From contig CANGEC010000003.1 of assembly GCA_947452625.1 (NCBI GenBank), positions 1-37,954 of the forward strand: DNA of 37,954 nt, read 5' to 3'. The stretch comes from Burkholderiaceae bacterium (lineage in GTDB: Bacteria > Pseudomonadota > Gammaproteobacteria > Burkholderiales > Burkholderiaceae). The translations under genes were made by a program, and so were the position numbers. Below, piece by piece: positions 10,866 to 22,400 of the stretch. The first letter of the stretch is position 1. Every line of letters begins with the position of its first letter. A model generated the notes under the pieces. It saw nothing but the letters and a program-made list of their open reading frames with translations. It ran no database searches and was not told the DNA's origin.

Positions 10866-12140
10866 TTACTTTACCCGCTCAATGTTGGCCCCAAGCAAGG
10901 TCAACTTTTGCTCCATACGGTCATATCCGCGATCTAAGTGATAGATTCGGTCAACCTGCGTTTCGCCCTGTGCTGCCAAGCCAGCAATCACTAGGCTGGC
11001 TGACGCCCGTAGATCAGTTGCCATCACAACTGCCCCAGAAAGCTTTTCAACCCCCTGAGCAATCGCCGTATTTCCCTCAATAGCGATATCAGCACCCAAA
11101 CGATTGAGTTCTTGGACATGCATAAAGCGATTCTCAAAAATGGTCTCGGTAATCATCGAGCTACCACTAGCAACCGCATTCACGGCCATCAACTGGGCCT
11201 GCATATCGGTCGGAAACGCTGGATATTCTGAGGTTCTAAAGTTGACCGCCTTGGGACGAGCGCTCATGGTGGCCTTAATCCAATCGGGGCCCACTTCCAT
11301 ATTGAGTCCAGCTTCTTTTAACTTCACAATGACCGCGTCTAAAGTGTCTGGTCGGCAGTGTTTCACCACTACCTCGCCACCAGCAGCTGCCACAGCACAT
11401 AAAAAGGTCCCGGCTTCAATACGATCAGGAATGACCGAATGTTCAGCACCGTGCAATTTTTCTACACCCTCAATCACTAGGCGATCACTACCAATCCCAG
11501 AGATTTTGGCGCCCATTTTGACCAGGAGCTCAGCCAAATCACCTACCTCAGGCTCACGTGCTGCATTTTCCAAAATGGTAGTGCCAGATGCCAGAGTAGC
11601 GGCCATCAATAAATTTTCAGTCCCGGTAACCGTAATCATGTCAGTCAAAATTGAGGCGCCTGATAGACGCTCTTCGGGAGATTTTGTCTCAGCCTGAATG
11701 TAGCCACTCTTAATTTTGATCGTTGCACCCATGGCCTTTAAGCCTTTGATGTGCTGATCTACCGGGCGAGCACCAATCGCGCAACCGCCTGGTAGAGAAA
11801 CCTTGGCGCTATGCATTCTGGCAAGCAAAGGTCCCAACACCAATATAGAAGCACGCATGGTTTTCACCATCTCGTAAGTTGCTTCTGAGCTTTTGATTTG
11901 CGCTGCATTTAAAACCATATGATTACGATCAGCAGCATTTGGGAAGCTCACCGTGACACCAATTTCTTGCAAGAGCTTAAGCATGGTGCGTACATCTTGC
12001 AAATCAGGCACATTACGCAGAACAACTGGTTGGTCCGTCAGCAAGCAAGCACACAAAATAGGTAAGGCGGCATTCTTGGCTCCCGCAATCAGAACTTCAC
12101 CCTTCAACGGGGTGCCACCTACCATTCGTAATTTATCCAT
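10866..12140 (-). CDS. murA: UDP-N-acetylglucosamine 1-carboxyvinyltransferase
   Basis: [34 protein letters not shown] and [19 protein letters not shown] motifs. Confidence 0.98.
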   Translation of the reverse strand: MDKLRMVGGTPLKGEVLIAGAKNAALPILCACLLTDQPVVLRNVPDLQDVRTMLKLLQEIGVTVSFPNAADRNHMVLNAAQIKSSEATYEMVKTMRASILVLGPLLARMHSAKVSLPGGCAIGARPVDQHIKGLKAMGATIKIKSGYIQAETKSPEERLSGASILTDMITVTGTENLLMAATLASGTTILENAAREPEVGDLAELLVKMGAKISGIGSDRLVIEGVEKLHGAEHSVIPDRIEAGTFLCAVAAAGGEVVVKHCRPDTLDAVIVKLKEAGLNMEVGPDWIKATMSARPKAVNFRTSEYPAFPTDMQAQLMAVNAVASGSSMITETIFENRFMHVQELNRLGADIAIEGNTAIAQGVEKLSGAVVMATDLRASASLVIAGLAAQGETQVDRIYHLDRGYDRMEQKLTLLGANIERVK

Positions 12141-12156
12141 GAATCAATTCCAATAT

Positions 12157-12405
12157 TTATGATGCCGAATTTTGCGCAAATTCATCCGGTGTGAATGCTT
12201 TGATTGAAAGTGCGTGCACTTCAGCCTTCATGCGCTCACCCATAGCGCCATAGACCAACTGGTGTCGCTGTATCAAGCGCTTACCTTCGAATTCAGGACT
12301 CACAATTGTGGCAAAAAAATGTTGGCCATCACCCTCAACCTGAATATGGGTGCACTCAATACCCTGTTTGATATAGCCCTCAATCTGCTCGGGGGTTGGC
12401 AACAT
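12157..12405 (-). CDS. ibaG: BolA/IbaG family protein
   Basis: 82 aa; IEGYIKQGIECTHIQVEGDGQHFFATIVSPEFEGKRLIQRHQLVYGAMGERM; located next to murA as is usual for ibaG. Confidence 0.88.
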   Translation of the reverse strand: MLPTPEQIEGYIKQGIECTHIQVEGDGQHFFATIVSPEFEGKRLIQRHQLVYGAMGERMKAEVHALSIKAFTPDEFAQNSAS

Positions 12406-12439
12406 CTCAATCTCCTAGTGAAGCGATGAATAAAGGTGC

Positions 12440-13216
12440 TTAGCTTCTCAGCTTATAGCCCGTTTGCAGCATGCGCAGTGCAATAGCTGAAACAGTGACA
12501 AAGAAACACAAAATAATGGCTAAGCTAGTCCAAGGGGAAATATCTGATACCCCAAAAAAGCCGTAACGAAATCCATCAATCATGTAAAAAAATGGATTGA
12601 AATGGGATACCACCTGCCATGCCGCAGGCAGGGAATGAATGGAATAAAACACCCCGGATAACATCGTCGCTGGCATGATAAGAAAATTTTGAAACGCAGC
12701 CAACTGGTCGTACTTATCCGCCCAAATTCCAGCAATCAAACCGAGACTGCCCAAAATTGCCGCACCCAAAAATGCAAACACCAGAATCCACAAGGGATAC
12801 TCGAGCGCCGGCGGCGCATACCAGGCAGTAATTAAAAATACACCCAGGCCAACGACCACACCACGAAAAACCGCCGCCAATACATATGCCGCATAGAACT
12901 CTAAGTGACTTAATGGTGCCAGCAATACAAAGACTAAGTTACCAGTGATTTTGGATTGAATGATGGAAGAGGAAGTATTGGCAAAAGCATTTTGCAATAA
13001 GCTCATCATCACCAAGCCTGGGATTAAAAATGCTGTGTAACTCAAACGCCCATACATTTCCTTACCATCGAGCACTTGACCAAAAATCATCATGTACAAA
13101 ATCGCGGTAAGCACTGGCGCCGCTACCGTCTGAAAGGCAACCTTATAAAAACGTTTGACTTCCTTACGCAATAAAGTTGGAAAGCCGCTACCGTACTGCA
13201 ATGGCATCTTCTTCAT
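12440..13216 (-). CDS. ABC-2 type transporter permease
   Basis: Six-TM permease (FYKVAFQTVAAPVLTAILYMMIFG, MLSGVFYSIHSLPAAWQ) overlapping the adjacent ATPase gene. Confidence 0.92.
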   Translation of the reverse strand: MKKMPLQYGSGFPTLLRKEVKRFYKVAFQTVAAPVLTAILYMMIFGQVLDGKEMYGRLSYTAFLIPGLVMMSLLQNAFANTSSSIIQSKITGNLVFVLLAPLSHLEFYAAYVLAAVFRGVVVGLGVFLITAWYAPPALEYPLWILVFAFLGAAILGSLGLIAGIWADKYDQLAAFQNFLIMPATMLSGVFYSIHSLPAAWQVVSHFNPFFYMIDGFRYGFFGVSDISPWTSLAIILCFFVTVSAIALRMLQTGYKLRS

Positions 13217-13965
13217 AGCGCATTTCCAGACATGATATTCACGAAGACATCCTCGAGATCCGTTTTGCCTTCACCATCCTTTTTAACTGAACCATAACGG
13301 CTCAATAAATTCGCAGTGGTATCTAGCGCAACAATTTTTCCTTGTTTGAGCATGGCAATACGTTGACATAAAGCCTCAGCCTCTTCCAGGTAATGTGTTG
13401 TGAGCACAATGGTATGACCATCTTGATTTAAACGACTGACGAATTGCCAAAGAGACTGACGCAATTCAACATCAACACCTGCGGTTGGCTCATCCAAAAT
13501 AATGACAGGTGGTCGATGGACCAGGGCCTGGGCCACTAAGACACGGCGCTTCATGCCGCCTGATAAGGAGCGCATATTACTATCAGCCTTACCAGTCAGA
13601 TCTAAATTAGCCATGATTTCATCAATCCAGGCATCGTTATTTTTAATGCCGAAATATCCTGACTGGAACTGCAAGGTTTCTCGAACAGTGAAGAATGGAT
13701 CAAACACCAGCTCTTGCGGCACGACCCCTAAGGCGCGCCGCGCATCACGAAAATGACTCTGCACATTCGCGCCCATAATCGCAGCCTGACCTTTGCTGGC
13801 AGTCACCAGTCCGGCCAAGATTGAAATGAGCGTAGTTTTACCAGCGCCATTTGGACCCAATAAACCAAAAAACTCGCCTTGCTCAATTTCTAGAGAGACG
13901 TCGTCTAGAGCCTGCAGTGCGCCATAGCTCTTGGAAATATTTTTGATAGAAATTGCGGAGGTCAT
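13213..13965 (-). CDS. ABC transporter ATP-binding protein
   Basis: Walker A GPNGAGKTT, signature LSGGMKRR, Walker B VIILDEPTAGVD. MTSAIS at 13965 preferred over the track start at 13998. Confidence 0.94.
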   Translation of the reverse strand: MTSAISIKNISKSYGALQALDDVSLEIEQGEFFGLLGPNGAGKTTLISILAGLVTASKGQAAIMGANVQSHFRDARRALGVVPQELVFDPFFTVRETLQFQSGYFGIKNNDAWIDEIMANLDLTGKADSNMRSLSGGMKRRVLVAQALVHRPPVIILDEPTAGVDVELRQSLWQFVSRLNQDGHTIVLTTHYLEEAEALCQRIAMLKQGKIVALDTTANLLSRYGSVKKDGEGKTDLEDVFVNIMSGNAL

Positions 13966-13966
13966 A

Positions 13967-14233
13967 CTATGCCCACCCCAGCAATGGCAAAACGCCATAT
14001 ACCCCAGCTAAAACTTTTAACTTTTCGGGCGCATTCACAATGGTGATTTTCTGATCCTTCAGGAGTAACTTTTTCTGCCAAGCCAAGAGCACTGTCAACA
14101 CAGTGGAATCAAAGTCTTTTAGCATAGAGCAATCAATCGTTTGCAAAATAGGCTCGTTGGATAAGCCCTCCTGCTCAAGCTTAACTGCATTTTCTTGTGT
14201 GACCTTGCTAGGTAAAACAAATGGCATGCTCAC
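13967..14233 (-). CDS. mlaB: MlaB-like STAS-domain protein
   Basis: 88-aa STAS-like protein (IDCSMLKDFDSTVLTVLLAWQKKL) directly after mlaC. Confidence 0.83.
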   Translation of the reverse strand: MSMPFVLPSKVTQENAVKLEQEGLSNEPILQTIDCSMLKDFDSTVLTVLLAWQKKLLLKDQKITIVNAPEKLKVLAGVYGVLPLLGWA

Positions 14234-14243
14234 CCTGTCTCAA

Positions 14244-14924
14244 TTAATTACTAGGCTTAGCAGCTGCCAGCTGCTTATTACGCTCTTGTAAAAATTTCAC
14301 AAGACCATCGACACCATTTTGGCTAATTTGATTTGCGAATTGATTGCGGTAAGCCTCAACCAACCAAACACCCATGATATTCATGTCATATACCTTCCAA
14401 CCATTGGCAGTTTTCTCCAAACGATAATCAAGCGGCACAGGATCGCCTCGCCCTAAGACAACCGTTTTTACGACCACCTCTTGATCCTCTGGCGCAGCCC
14501 GTAATTGCTTAAACTGAACCGTCTGATCACGTAGCTGACTTAAGGCGCCGGAATAAGTGCGAATCAACAAACTCTTAAATTCAGCGATTAATTGAGCCTG
14601 CTGCTCAGGAGTAGCCTTCTTCCAATTTGGACCCATGGCCATTTCAGTAGTGCGACGCATATCCGTATAGGGGACAATCTTTTTCTCAACCAAGTCCACA
14701 ATGCGTGGGATATTGCCCTTCTGAATTTCAGGATCGGACTTCACGGAAGCCATCACATCTGACACCACTGTTTTAATCAGACCATCGGGTGTAGATTGAT
14801 CTGGCGCTTGAGCCAAAGCCAAACCGCTTGTCAAAAATAAGCAAAAAGCCACGCTTGTAGCAACTAAATCAACGTACTTTTGGATGGTTTGGTAGCTTTT
14901 CATCGGTTTCTTAACCTGGTGCAT
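14244..14924 (-). CDS. mlaC: MlaC phospholipid-binding protein (Ttg2 family)
   Basis: Signal peptide, IVDLVEKKIVPYTDMRRTTEMAMGPNWKKATPEQQAQLIAEFKSLLIRTYSGAL; mla operon context. Confidence 0.95.
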   Translation of the reverse strand: MHQVKKPMKSYQTIQKYVDLVATSVAFCLFLTSGLALAQAPDQSTPDGLIKTVVSDVMASVKSDPEIQKGNIPRIVDLVEKKIVPYTDMRRTTEMAMGPNWKKATPEQQAQLIAEFKSLLIRTYSGALSQLRDQTVQFKQLRAAPEDQEVVVKTVVLGRGDPVPLDYRLEKTANGWKVYDMNIMGVWLVEAYRNQFANQISQNGVDGLVKFLQERNKQLAAAKPSN

Positions 14925-14982
14925 GTAATAAAGAATGATTTTAGCCCCTTAACAAGACAGAAGGCTCGGCAGGCCAGTAGAT

Positions 14983-15732
14983 CTACTCGTAGGCATTCTC
15001 GTAAGGGGGCATTGCTGGCTCTTCATCATCGCGCCCCTCATGAATTTGATACTCACGCCTCTGAATATAGGCATCTCTCATAAAGCTGTACTTATCAATC
15101 GCGGCACCATCGAGTAAATCCCCTGCCTCGTAATAGGTATTTCGCGCATTGACCACCCGCAAACCAGTAATACTGTTACGCACGCCAACATCAGGCACAT
15201 ACTTAAATAGATAGTCGGTCTGTAAATCTGCGGCTGTACCAAAAGTATCGCGCACTGAGCTTGGGCCGAAAAAAGGGAGAACCACATAAGGCCCTGCAGG
15301 AATTCCCCAAACACCAAAGGTTTGACCCCAATCTTCTTTATGCTTTTCCAATCCACCTGGAGTGGCCATATCGATAAATCCGCCTAAGCCAAAAGTCGTA
15401 TTCACTACCACCCGCATCAAATCATTAAATGCATAGGATGGCTTACCCTGCAGCAAATTATTTAAAGCGGTGTAAATATCGTTGTAGTTACTAAAGAAGT
15501 TGTAGATTCCTTGACGCACAAACTCCGGCAAAACAAAACGATAACCTGTCACGACTGGCTTTAAGAGGTAAGTATCTAAGCCCTCGTTGAACTCAAACAC
15601 CGAGCGATTAAAAGACTCCCAAGGATCATTAGGAGAAGGCTCAACACCAGCCGGGATAGAAGCACAGCCGACCATTAAAGAAGCAAAGCCTACTAGCAAA
15701 GCCCGCTTGAACCTTGCCACCCAATGGGTCAT
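14983..15732 (-). CDS. mlaA: MlaA (VacJ) lipoprotein
   Basis: Lipobox LMVGCAS, NDPWESFNRSVFEFNEGLD, GLGGFIDMATPGGLEKHKEDWGQTFGVWG motifs. Confidence 0.96.
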   Translation of the reverse strand: MTHWVARFKRALLVGFASLMVGCASIPAGVEPSPNDPWESFNRSVFEFNEGLDTYLLKPVVTGYRFVLPEFVRQGIYNFFSNYNDIYTALNNLLQGKPSYAFNDLMRVVVNTTFGLGGFIDMATPGGLEKHKEDWGQTFGVWGIPAGPYVVLPFFGPSSVRDTFGTAADLQTDYLFKYVPDVGVRNSITGLRVVNARNTYYEAGDLLDGAAIDKYSFMRDAYIQRREYQIHEGRDDEEPAMPPYENAYE

Positions 15733-16211
15733 TTTGCTGCGCCCTTGTCTTGACCGCTATCAGCAGCCTTGTTGTACAAGAATTGACTAATGAGGCTTTC
15801 AAGAACAATGGCCGATTGAGTCTGAGTAATTTTTGCGCCATCGGCCAACATATCATCAGAGCCACCTGCATCCAAGCCAATGTATTGCTCACCTAACAAG
15901 CCTGAGGTCAAAATTTTTGCAGAAGAATCTTTGGGAAACTTATAAGTATCCTCAATCGTCATTACCACTGTTGCTTGATACGTTTTATCGTCAAAAGAAA
16001 TGTTGGCAATGCGGCCAACCACAACCCCAGCACTTTTGACTGGTGCGCGTGGCTTTAAACCCCCAATATTGTCAAAACGAGCAGAGATTTTGTAAGTTGG
16101 AGCAAAAGAAACAGCATTCATATTGCCAACCTTGAGCGCGAGAAAAAGCGCTGCCAGTAAACCGATGGCGACGAAAATTCCTACCCAAATATCAATTGCA
16201 CTTTTTCTCAT
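15729..16211 (-). CDS. mlaD: MlaD MCE-domain protein
   Basis: Single TM then IGGLKPRAPVKSAGVVVGRIANI and LTSGLLGEQYIGLDAGG. Confidence 0.95.
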   Translation of the reverse strand: MRKSAIDIWVGIFVAIGLLAALFLALKVGNMNAVSFAPTYKISARFDNIGGLKPRAPVKSAGVVVGRIANISFDDKTYQATVVMTIEDTYKFPKDSSAKILTSGLLGEQYIGLDAGGSDDMLADGAKITQTQSAIVLESLISQFLYNKAADSGQDKGAAK

Positions 16212-16232
16212 AAGAGCCCCAGTTTATTCTTT

Positions 16233-17030
16233 CTAATTTGAGAACATCATCGCGGTCAGCAAGAAATCCAATGCCAAGACCGATAAAGAAGAAATCACGA
16301 CGGTACGGGTCGTTGCCTGCGAAACCCCTTCTGGGGTTGGTCGAGCTTCATAACCTTGATACAGCGCAATGAACGTCACCGCCACGCCAAATACCATGCT
16401 TTTAATCAGGCCATTACCAATATCTGAGAAGAGGTCTACACCACCCTGCATTTGCGACCAGAATGCCCCGGAGTCCACCCCAATTAAAGGCACCCCAACA
16501 AAATAGCCGCCCATCACACCCACTGCGGTAAAAATCGTTGCCAAAATAGGCATGGCGATCATGCCGGCCCAAAGACGAGGCGCAATGACACGACCCAGAG
16601 GATCAACCGCCATCATTTCCATGGCGCTCAACTGCTCTCCTGCCTTCATCAAGCCGATCTCAGCTGTCAATGACGTTCCTGCGCGACCTGCAAATAACAA
16701 TGCTGTAATGACTGGGCCCAACTCACGGGTCAAGGAAAGCGCCACCAATAATCCCAGAGCCTGTTCAGAGCCATACCGATTCAAGGTGTAATAACCTTGC
16801 AAGCCCAAAACAAAACCGACAAACAAACCTGAAACAGCAATAATCACAAAAGAGTGATTGCCCACAAATAAGATTTGATCAGAGACTAAACGCGGTCTTT
16901 TCAGTAAAAATGCTGAGCGCCACAATACAGCAACAAACATGCGGGCAGCATTACCCAGGCTGGTTAAATTGCGACGCACGAAAAAACCCAAGTCGCCAAG
17001 CAAATCTAATGCGTGATGCAGTATTGTCAT
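16233..17030 (-). CDS. mlaE: MlaE permease
   Basis: GFVLGLQGYYTLNRYGSEQALGLLVALSLTRELGPVITALLFAGRAGTSLTAEIGLMKAGEQL. Confidence 0.97.
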   Translation of the reverse strand: MTILHHALDLLGDLGFFVRRNLTSLGNAARMFVAVLWRSAFLLKRPRLVSDQILFVGNHSFVIIAVSGLFVGFVLGLQGYYTLNRYGSEQALGLLVALSLTRELGPVITALLFAGRAGTSLTAEIGLMKAGEQLSAMEMMAVDPLGRVIAPRLWAGMIAMPILATIFTAVGVMGGYFVGVPLIGVDSGAFWSQMQGGVDLFSDIGNGLIKSMVFGVAVTFIALYQGYEARPTPEGVSQATTRTVVISSLSVLALDFLLTAMMFSN

Positions 17031-17893
17031 TTGGCTGGCATCCCAAAATCTTCCTCTAGGCTTTGGCCGGGATAATGGAAGGGCACAGGACCATCGGGTG
17101 CAGCATCCAAAAATTGACGCACAAAAGGATCGGTAGAGCGGCTTAACTCTGCGGGCGTACCTTGCGCTCCAATGCGGCCATTAGCGATAAAGTAAACGTA
17201 GTCCGCTATCTCAAAGGTCTCTTCAACATCGTGCGTTACCAATAAACTTGTCGCACCAAGTGCATTGTTCAAATCCCGTATCAATCTAGCCGTGATACCC
17301 AATGAAATCGGATCTAGACCAGCAAATGGCTCGTCATACATAATCAAGGGGGGATCAAGCGCAATCGCCCGCGCCAAGGCAACTCGCCTTGCCATACCGC
17401 CAGAGATTTGCGAGGGCATGAGATCCCGCGCACTCCGTAAGCCCACTGCATTTAATTTCATCAAGACCAAAGAACGTAATAGCTCTTCACTCAAATCAGT
17501 ATGTTCGCGCAATGGAAAGGCCACGTTTTCAAAAACACTCAGGTCGGTAAATAAGGCGCCAAATTGAAATAGCATCCCCATCCGTCGACGCGCCGTCATG
17601 AGCTCGCTAGAACTCATCTTGCCAACATCACGACCTTCGAATAGAACCTGTCCGGACTGAGCGGTAAATTGACCGCCAATCAAACGCAAAATCGTCGTCT
17701 TGCCACAACCAGATCCACCCATGACGGCAACCACCTGGCCGCGCCGGAACTCCATATTGAGTCCTGACAAAATTTGTCGCTCACCAGGCGCATAAGAAAA
17801 GTTGACGTTTTCAATTGCAACAACAACTTCTCCGTGAGCGCGTTCCCCTACCTTTTGCTGGGCATCCAAAGAATGGGGCTGGCTACTGTTCAT
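17027..17893 (-). CDS. mlaF: MlaF ABC ATPase
   Basis: Walker A GGSGCGKTT, ISGGMARRVALARAIALDPPLIMYDEPFAGLDP. Confidence 0.96.
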   Translation of the reverse strand: MNSSQPHSLDAQQKVGERAHGEVVVAIENVNFSYAPGERQILSGLNMEFRRGQVVAVMGGSGCGKTTILRLIGGQFTAQSGQVLFEGRDVGKMSSSELMTARRRMGMLFQFGALFTDLSVFENVAFPLREHTDLSEELLRSLVLMKLNAVGLRSARDLMPSQISGGMARRVALARAIALDPPLIMYDEPFAGLDPISLGITARLIRDLNNALGATSLLVTHDVEETFEIADYVYFIANGRIGAQGTPAELSRSTDPFVRQFLDAAPDGPVPFHYPGQSLEEDFGMPAK

Positions 17894-17902
17894 ATCCCCA
17901 TA

Positions 17903-19366
17903 TTATCGCGGCAGAACAGAAGACCCCATTAAATACTCGTCTACCGCCTGAGCGCATTGACGTCCTTCACGAATCGCCCAAACTACTAAGGACTGGCCGC
18001 GACGCATATCGCCAGCAGCAAAGACCTTCGCCACATTGGTTTGATAGGCTTTTTGACCATCTACTGTCGCTTTAGCATTGCCACGAGCATCTTTTTCAAC
18101 ACCAAAGGCATTGAGCACTTGTTGTGCAGGGGAGACAAAACCCATCGCCAGAAGGACTAAATCGGCCTTAATCTCAAATTCAGAGTTTGGTACTTCTGAC
18201 ATCTTGCCGTCTTTCCATTCCAAACGCACGCCGATCAATTTCTCAACCTTGCCGTTTTTACCCTCAAAACGCTTAGTCCCCACCGACCAGTCACGATCAC
18301 AACCTTCTTCATGAGAAGAAGAGGTACGCAACTTGGTTGGCCAATAAGGCCATACCAAAGGCTTATTCTCAACTTCAGGAGGCTGGGGAAGCAATTCAAA
18401 CTGAGTAATCTTAGTGGCGCCATGACGATTAGAGGTGCCAACACAGTCAGAACCGGTATCACCGCCACCAATCACAACAACATGCTTGCCGGTAGCGCGG
18501 ATTTCATTTTTAAAGTCTCCGGCATTCTCTTTATTTTGTGGGATCAAAAATTCCAAGGCATAGTGAACACCCTCCAACTCACGACCGGGCACGGGGAGAT
18601 CACGAGGCTGCTCCGCGCCCCCTGAAATCACAACCGCATCAAAATCTTTCATGAGCTGCTCGGGAGAAACCGTTTTGCTTGAGTAATTCTTTACCTCGGA
18701 ACCCAGCACCTCTTTACCAACAAAGACACCGGTTTCAAATTTCACACCCTCAGCCTGCATTTGCTCAACACGGCGATCAATCAGCCACTTTTCCATCTTG
18801 AAGTCAGGAATGCCGTAACGCAGTAAACCACCAATGCGATCGTTCTTCTCAAACACTGTCACATCATGGCCCACGCGTGCCAATTGCTGAGCCGCTGCCA
18901 TCCCTGCTGGGCCACCACCAACAATAGCGACTTTTTTACCGGTCTTGGTCTTAGGCGGTTGTGGCTTAACCCAACCACTCTCCCAACCCTTATCAATAAT
19001 GGCATGCTCAATAGACTTGATACCAACCGGTGCACGATTGATTCCTAAAGTACAAGCAGCCTCGCAAGGCGCAGGACAAATACGACCGGTGAACTCGGGG
19101 AAGTTATTGGTCGACTGCAATACATCTAAGGCATTCTTCCAATCACTGTGAAATACCAAGTCATTGAAATCCGGGATGATGTTATTCACAGGGCAACCGT
19201 TGTTGCAAAATGGAATGCCGCAATCCATGCAACGTGCACCCTGAATCTTCGCCTCTTCATCTGTTAATGCAGCGACAAATTCTTTGTAGTGATGGAGACG
19301 TTTAACGGGCGCTTCGTAGCTTTCATCGACGCGCTCAAACTCCATAAATCCAGTGACCTTACCCAT
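17903..19366 (-). CDS. gltD: glutamate synthase small subunit
   Basis: [42 protein letters not shown] and [17 protein letters not shown] motifs. Confidence 0.98.
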   Translation of the reverse strand: MGKVTGFMEFERVDESYEAPVKRLHHYKEFVAALTDEEAKIQGARCMDCGIPFCNNGCPVNNIIPDFNDLVFHSDWKNALDVLQSTNNFPEFTGRICPAPCEAACTLGINRAPVGIKSIEHAIIDKGWESGWVKPQPPKTKTGKKVAIVGGGPAGMAAAQQLARVGHDVTVFEKNDRIGGLLRYGIPDFKMEKWLIDRRVEQMQAEGVKFETGVFVGKEVLGSEVKNYSSKTVSPEQLMKDFDAVVISGGAEQPRDLPVPGRELEGVHYALEFLIPQNKENAGDFKNEIRATGKHVVVIGGGDTGSDCVGTSNRHGATKITQFELLPQPPEVENKPLVWPYWPTKLRTSSSHEEGCDRDWSVGTKRFEGKNGKVEKLIGVRLEWKDGKMSEVPNSEFEIKADLVLLAMGFVSPAQQVLNAFGVEKDARGNAKATVDGQKAYQTNVAKVFAAGDMRRGQSLVVWAIREGRQCAQAVDEYLMGSSVLPR

Positions 19367-19417
19367 ATTGAATCCTTAGTATCTTTTCTTAATATCTATC
19401 TGTATTGATTAAGTAAC

Positions 19418-22400
19418 TTAAGCAGCAACGGTATTGTTTTGAGCCTTTTCCCAAAGCTCACTCAAAGCACGTTTGTACTCAGTTGGGAGAACTTTGACAA
19501 AACGACCGCGGGCATTTTCCCAATCAGCTAAGAGTGCCTTAGCACGCTCTGAGCCAGTGTGACGGAAATGCCGCTCAATCAAGCCCTTCAAAATTTGCTC
19601 ATCGGTTAAGCGTTCACCGCCATCTTTTACATCTACCGGAGCATGCCACTGCGCTTGAGGCATCTTGGCAATTTGCTCAGCAGAAGGCAGAACCTTTTCT
19701 AAAGTGGCCATGCTGGTATTGCAACGCTTATCAAACAAACCATCTTCGTCATACACATACGCAATACCGCCACTCATGCCTGCCGCAAAGTTACGCCCGG
19801 TGGTGCCGAGCACAACAACTGTTCCACCAGTCATGTATTCGCAACCATGGTCGCCAGTACCTTCAACAACAGTCGTAGCTCCAGAATTACGCACCGCAAA
19901 ACGCTCACCAGCAACGCCGTTGAAGAATGCTTCACCGGCAATTGCACCGTAGAGAACAGTATTGCCCACAATAATGTTCTTCGCAGTATCACCACGGAAC
20001 TCATGAGGGGCACGAACAATCACTCGTCCACCGGACAGACCCTTGCCAACATAGTCATTGCCATCACCAACCAAATCCAAGGTAACGCCGCGTGCCAAGA
20101 AAGCTGCGAAGCTTTGGCCAGCTGTGCCATTGAGCTGAATATGAATCGTGTCATCTGGCAAACCTGCATGACCATATCGCTGCGCAATCTCGCCTGACAA
20201 CATGGCGCCGACAGTACGATTCACGTTCTTAACCGGAACAATGAAAGAGACTTTTTCGCCACGCTCTAATGCAGGTTCACTCTTCTCAATCAAGATATTG
20301 TCAAGCGCGCTTGCCAAACCGTGATCTTGAGTTAACACTTGATAGCGCGGTACATCCGCTGGCACTTGAGGAGCAGCAAAAATCTTACTGAAATCCAAGC
20401 CATGCACTTTCCAGTTCTCAATACCTTTACGGGTATCTAAGAGGTCCACGCGACCAATCAAATCATCAAATTTACGAATACCTAGCTGCGCCATGATTTC
20501 TCGAGCCTCTTCAGCAATAAAGAAGAAGAAGTTCACGACATGCTCAGGCTTACCAGCAAACTTTTTACGCAATTCTGGATCTTGCGTAGCGACGCCCACT
20601 GGGCAGGTATTTAAATGACACTTACGCATCATGATGCAACCTTCTACAACCAAAGGTGCTGTTGCGAAACCAAATTCATCCGCTCCCAACAAGGCACCAA
20701 TCACAACGTCACGGCCGGTTTTCATTTGGCCATCAGCCTGTACACGAATACGGCTACGCAAACGGTTGAGGACTAAAGTTTGTTGTGTCTCTGCCAGACC
20801 TAATTCCCATGGGGAACCAGCATGCTTAATCGAAGACAGCGGCGATGCACCGGTACCACCATCATGTCCAGCAATCACCACATGATCGGCCTTTGCTTTA
20901 GCAACACCAGCGGCAATCGTACCCACGCCCACTTCAGAAACGAGCTTCACAGATACATCCGCTTTGGGATTCACGTTCTTCAAGTCATGAATCAATTGTG
21001 CAATATCTTCAATTGAATAAATGTCGTGGTGCGGAGGGGGAGAAATCAAACCAACCCCTGGCACTGAGAAACGCAACTTACCAATGTAATCAGAAACCTT
21101 GCCACCCGGCAATTGACCACCCTCACCTGGTTTAGCCCCTTGCGCCATCTTGATCTGCAACTGATCAGCAGAACGCAAATATTCTGTGGTCACACCAAAA
21201 CGACCGGAGGCAATTTGCTTAATCTTCGAGCGCAATGAGTCCCCATCTAACAAAGGAATATTGGCTTCCACGACATCATTACCCAAAATGCTGGCTAAGG
21301 TTTCACCTTGCTTGATTGGAATACCTTTTAATTCGTTGACGTAGCGGTTCGGATCCTCACCACCTTCGCCGGTATTGGACTTACCACCAATACGATTCAT
21401 CGCAATCGCTAGAGTAGCGTGCGCTTCAGTAGAAATGGAACCTAAAGACATCGCGCCCGTTGCAAAACGTTTTACGATCTCTTTTGCAGACTCTACCTCG
21501 TCCAAAGGAATTGCTTTTGCTGGATCAATCTTGAACTCAAACAAACCACGCAAAGTCATTTGACGCTTGCTTTGGTCATTAATGATATTGGCATACTCTT
21601 TATAGGTTTGGTAACCCTTCTCAGCACCAATGCGCGTTGAGTGCTGCAACTTGGCAATCGTATCCGGCGTCCACATATGGTTTTCACCACGAATGCGGAA
21701 AGCATATTCGCCACCTGCATCGAGCATGTTTGTTAAGACTGGATCGTCACCAAACGCAGCGGTATGCATGCGCAAAGCTTCTTCAGCCACTTCAAATACG
21801 CCAATACCACCGACATTCGATGGCGTGCCCTTGAAATATTGGTCGATAACATCGTGATTTAAGCCAATCGCTTCAAAAATTTGTGAGCCGGTATAAGACA
21901 TGTAAGTGGAGATGCCCATCTTAGACATGACCTTTTGCAAACCTTTACCAACTGCTTTCACAAAGTTCTTTACCGCTTTTTCTGCCGACAAATCTCCTGA
22001 GAGCCCTTTCGCCATTTCTGCTAAGGTTTCCATGGCGAGGTATGGATGTACGGCTTCTGCGCCATAGCCAGCCAATAGCGCAAAGTGATGCGTCTCGCGA
22101 GCACTGCCAGTTTCCACGACTAAGCCAACACTAGTACGTAAGCCTTTTTCAACCAAGTGCTGATGAATGGCTGAAGTGGCTAATAGTGCAGGAATGGCCA
22201 CATGATCTGCATCCACCTGACGATCACTGACGATCAAAATGTTGTAGCCTGAACGTACGGCATCGGCAGCCTCGGCACATAAAGAGGCCAAGCGCGCTTC
22301 AATACCTGCTTTACCCCATACCGCTGGATAGCAAATATCTAATTCGTAAGAGCGGAACTTGCCATTGGTGTAATGGCCAATATGACGAATCTTAGTCATA

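Noticed and set aside
11104-11697. 197-aa plus-strand ORF antisense to murA
   Set aside because: Lies wholly within clearly coding murA; low-complexity composition typical of an antisense shadow ORF, with no recognisable motif.
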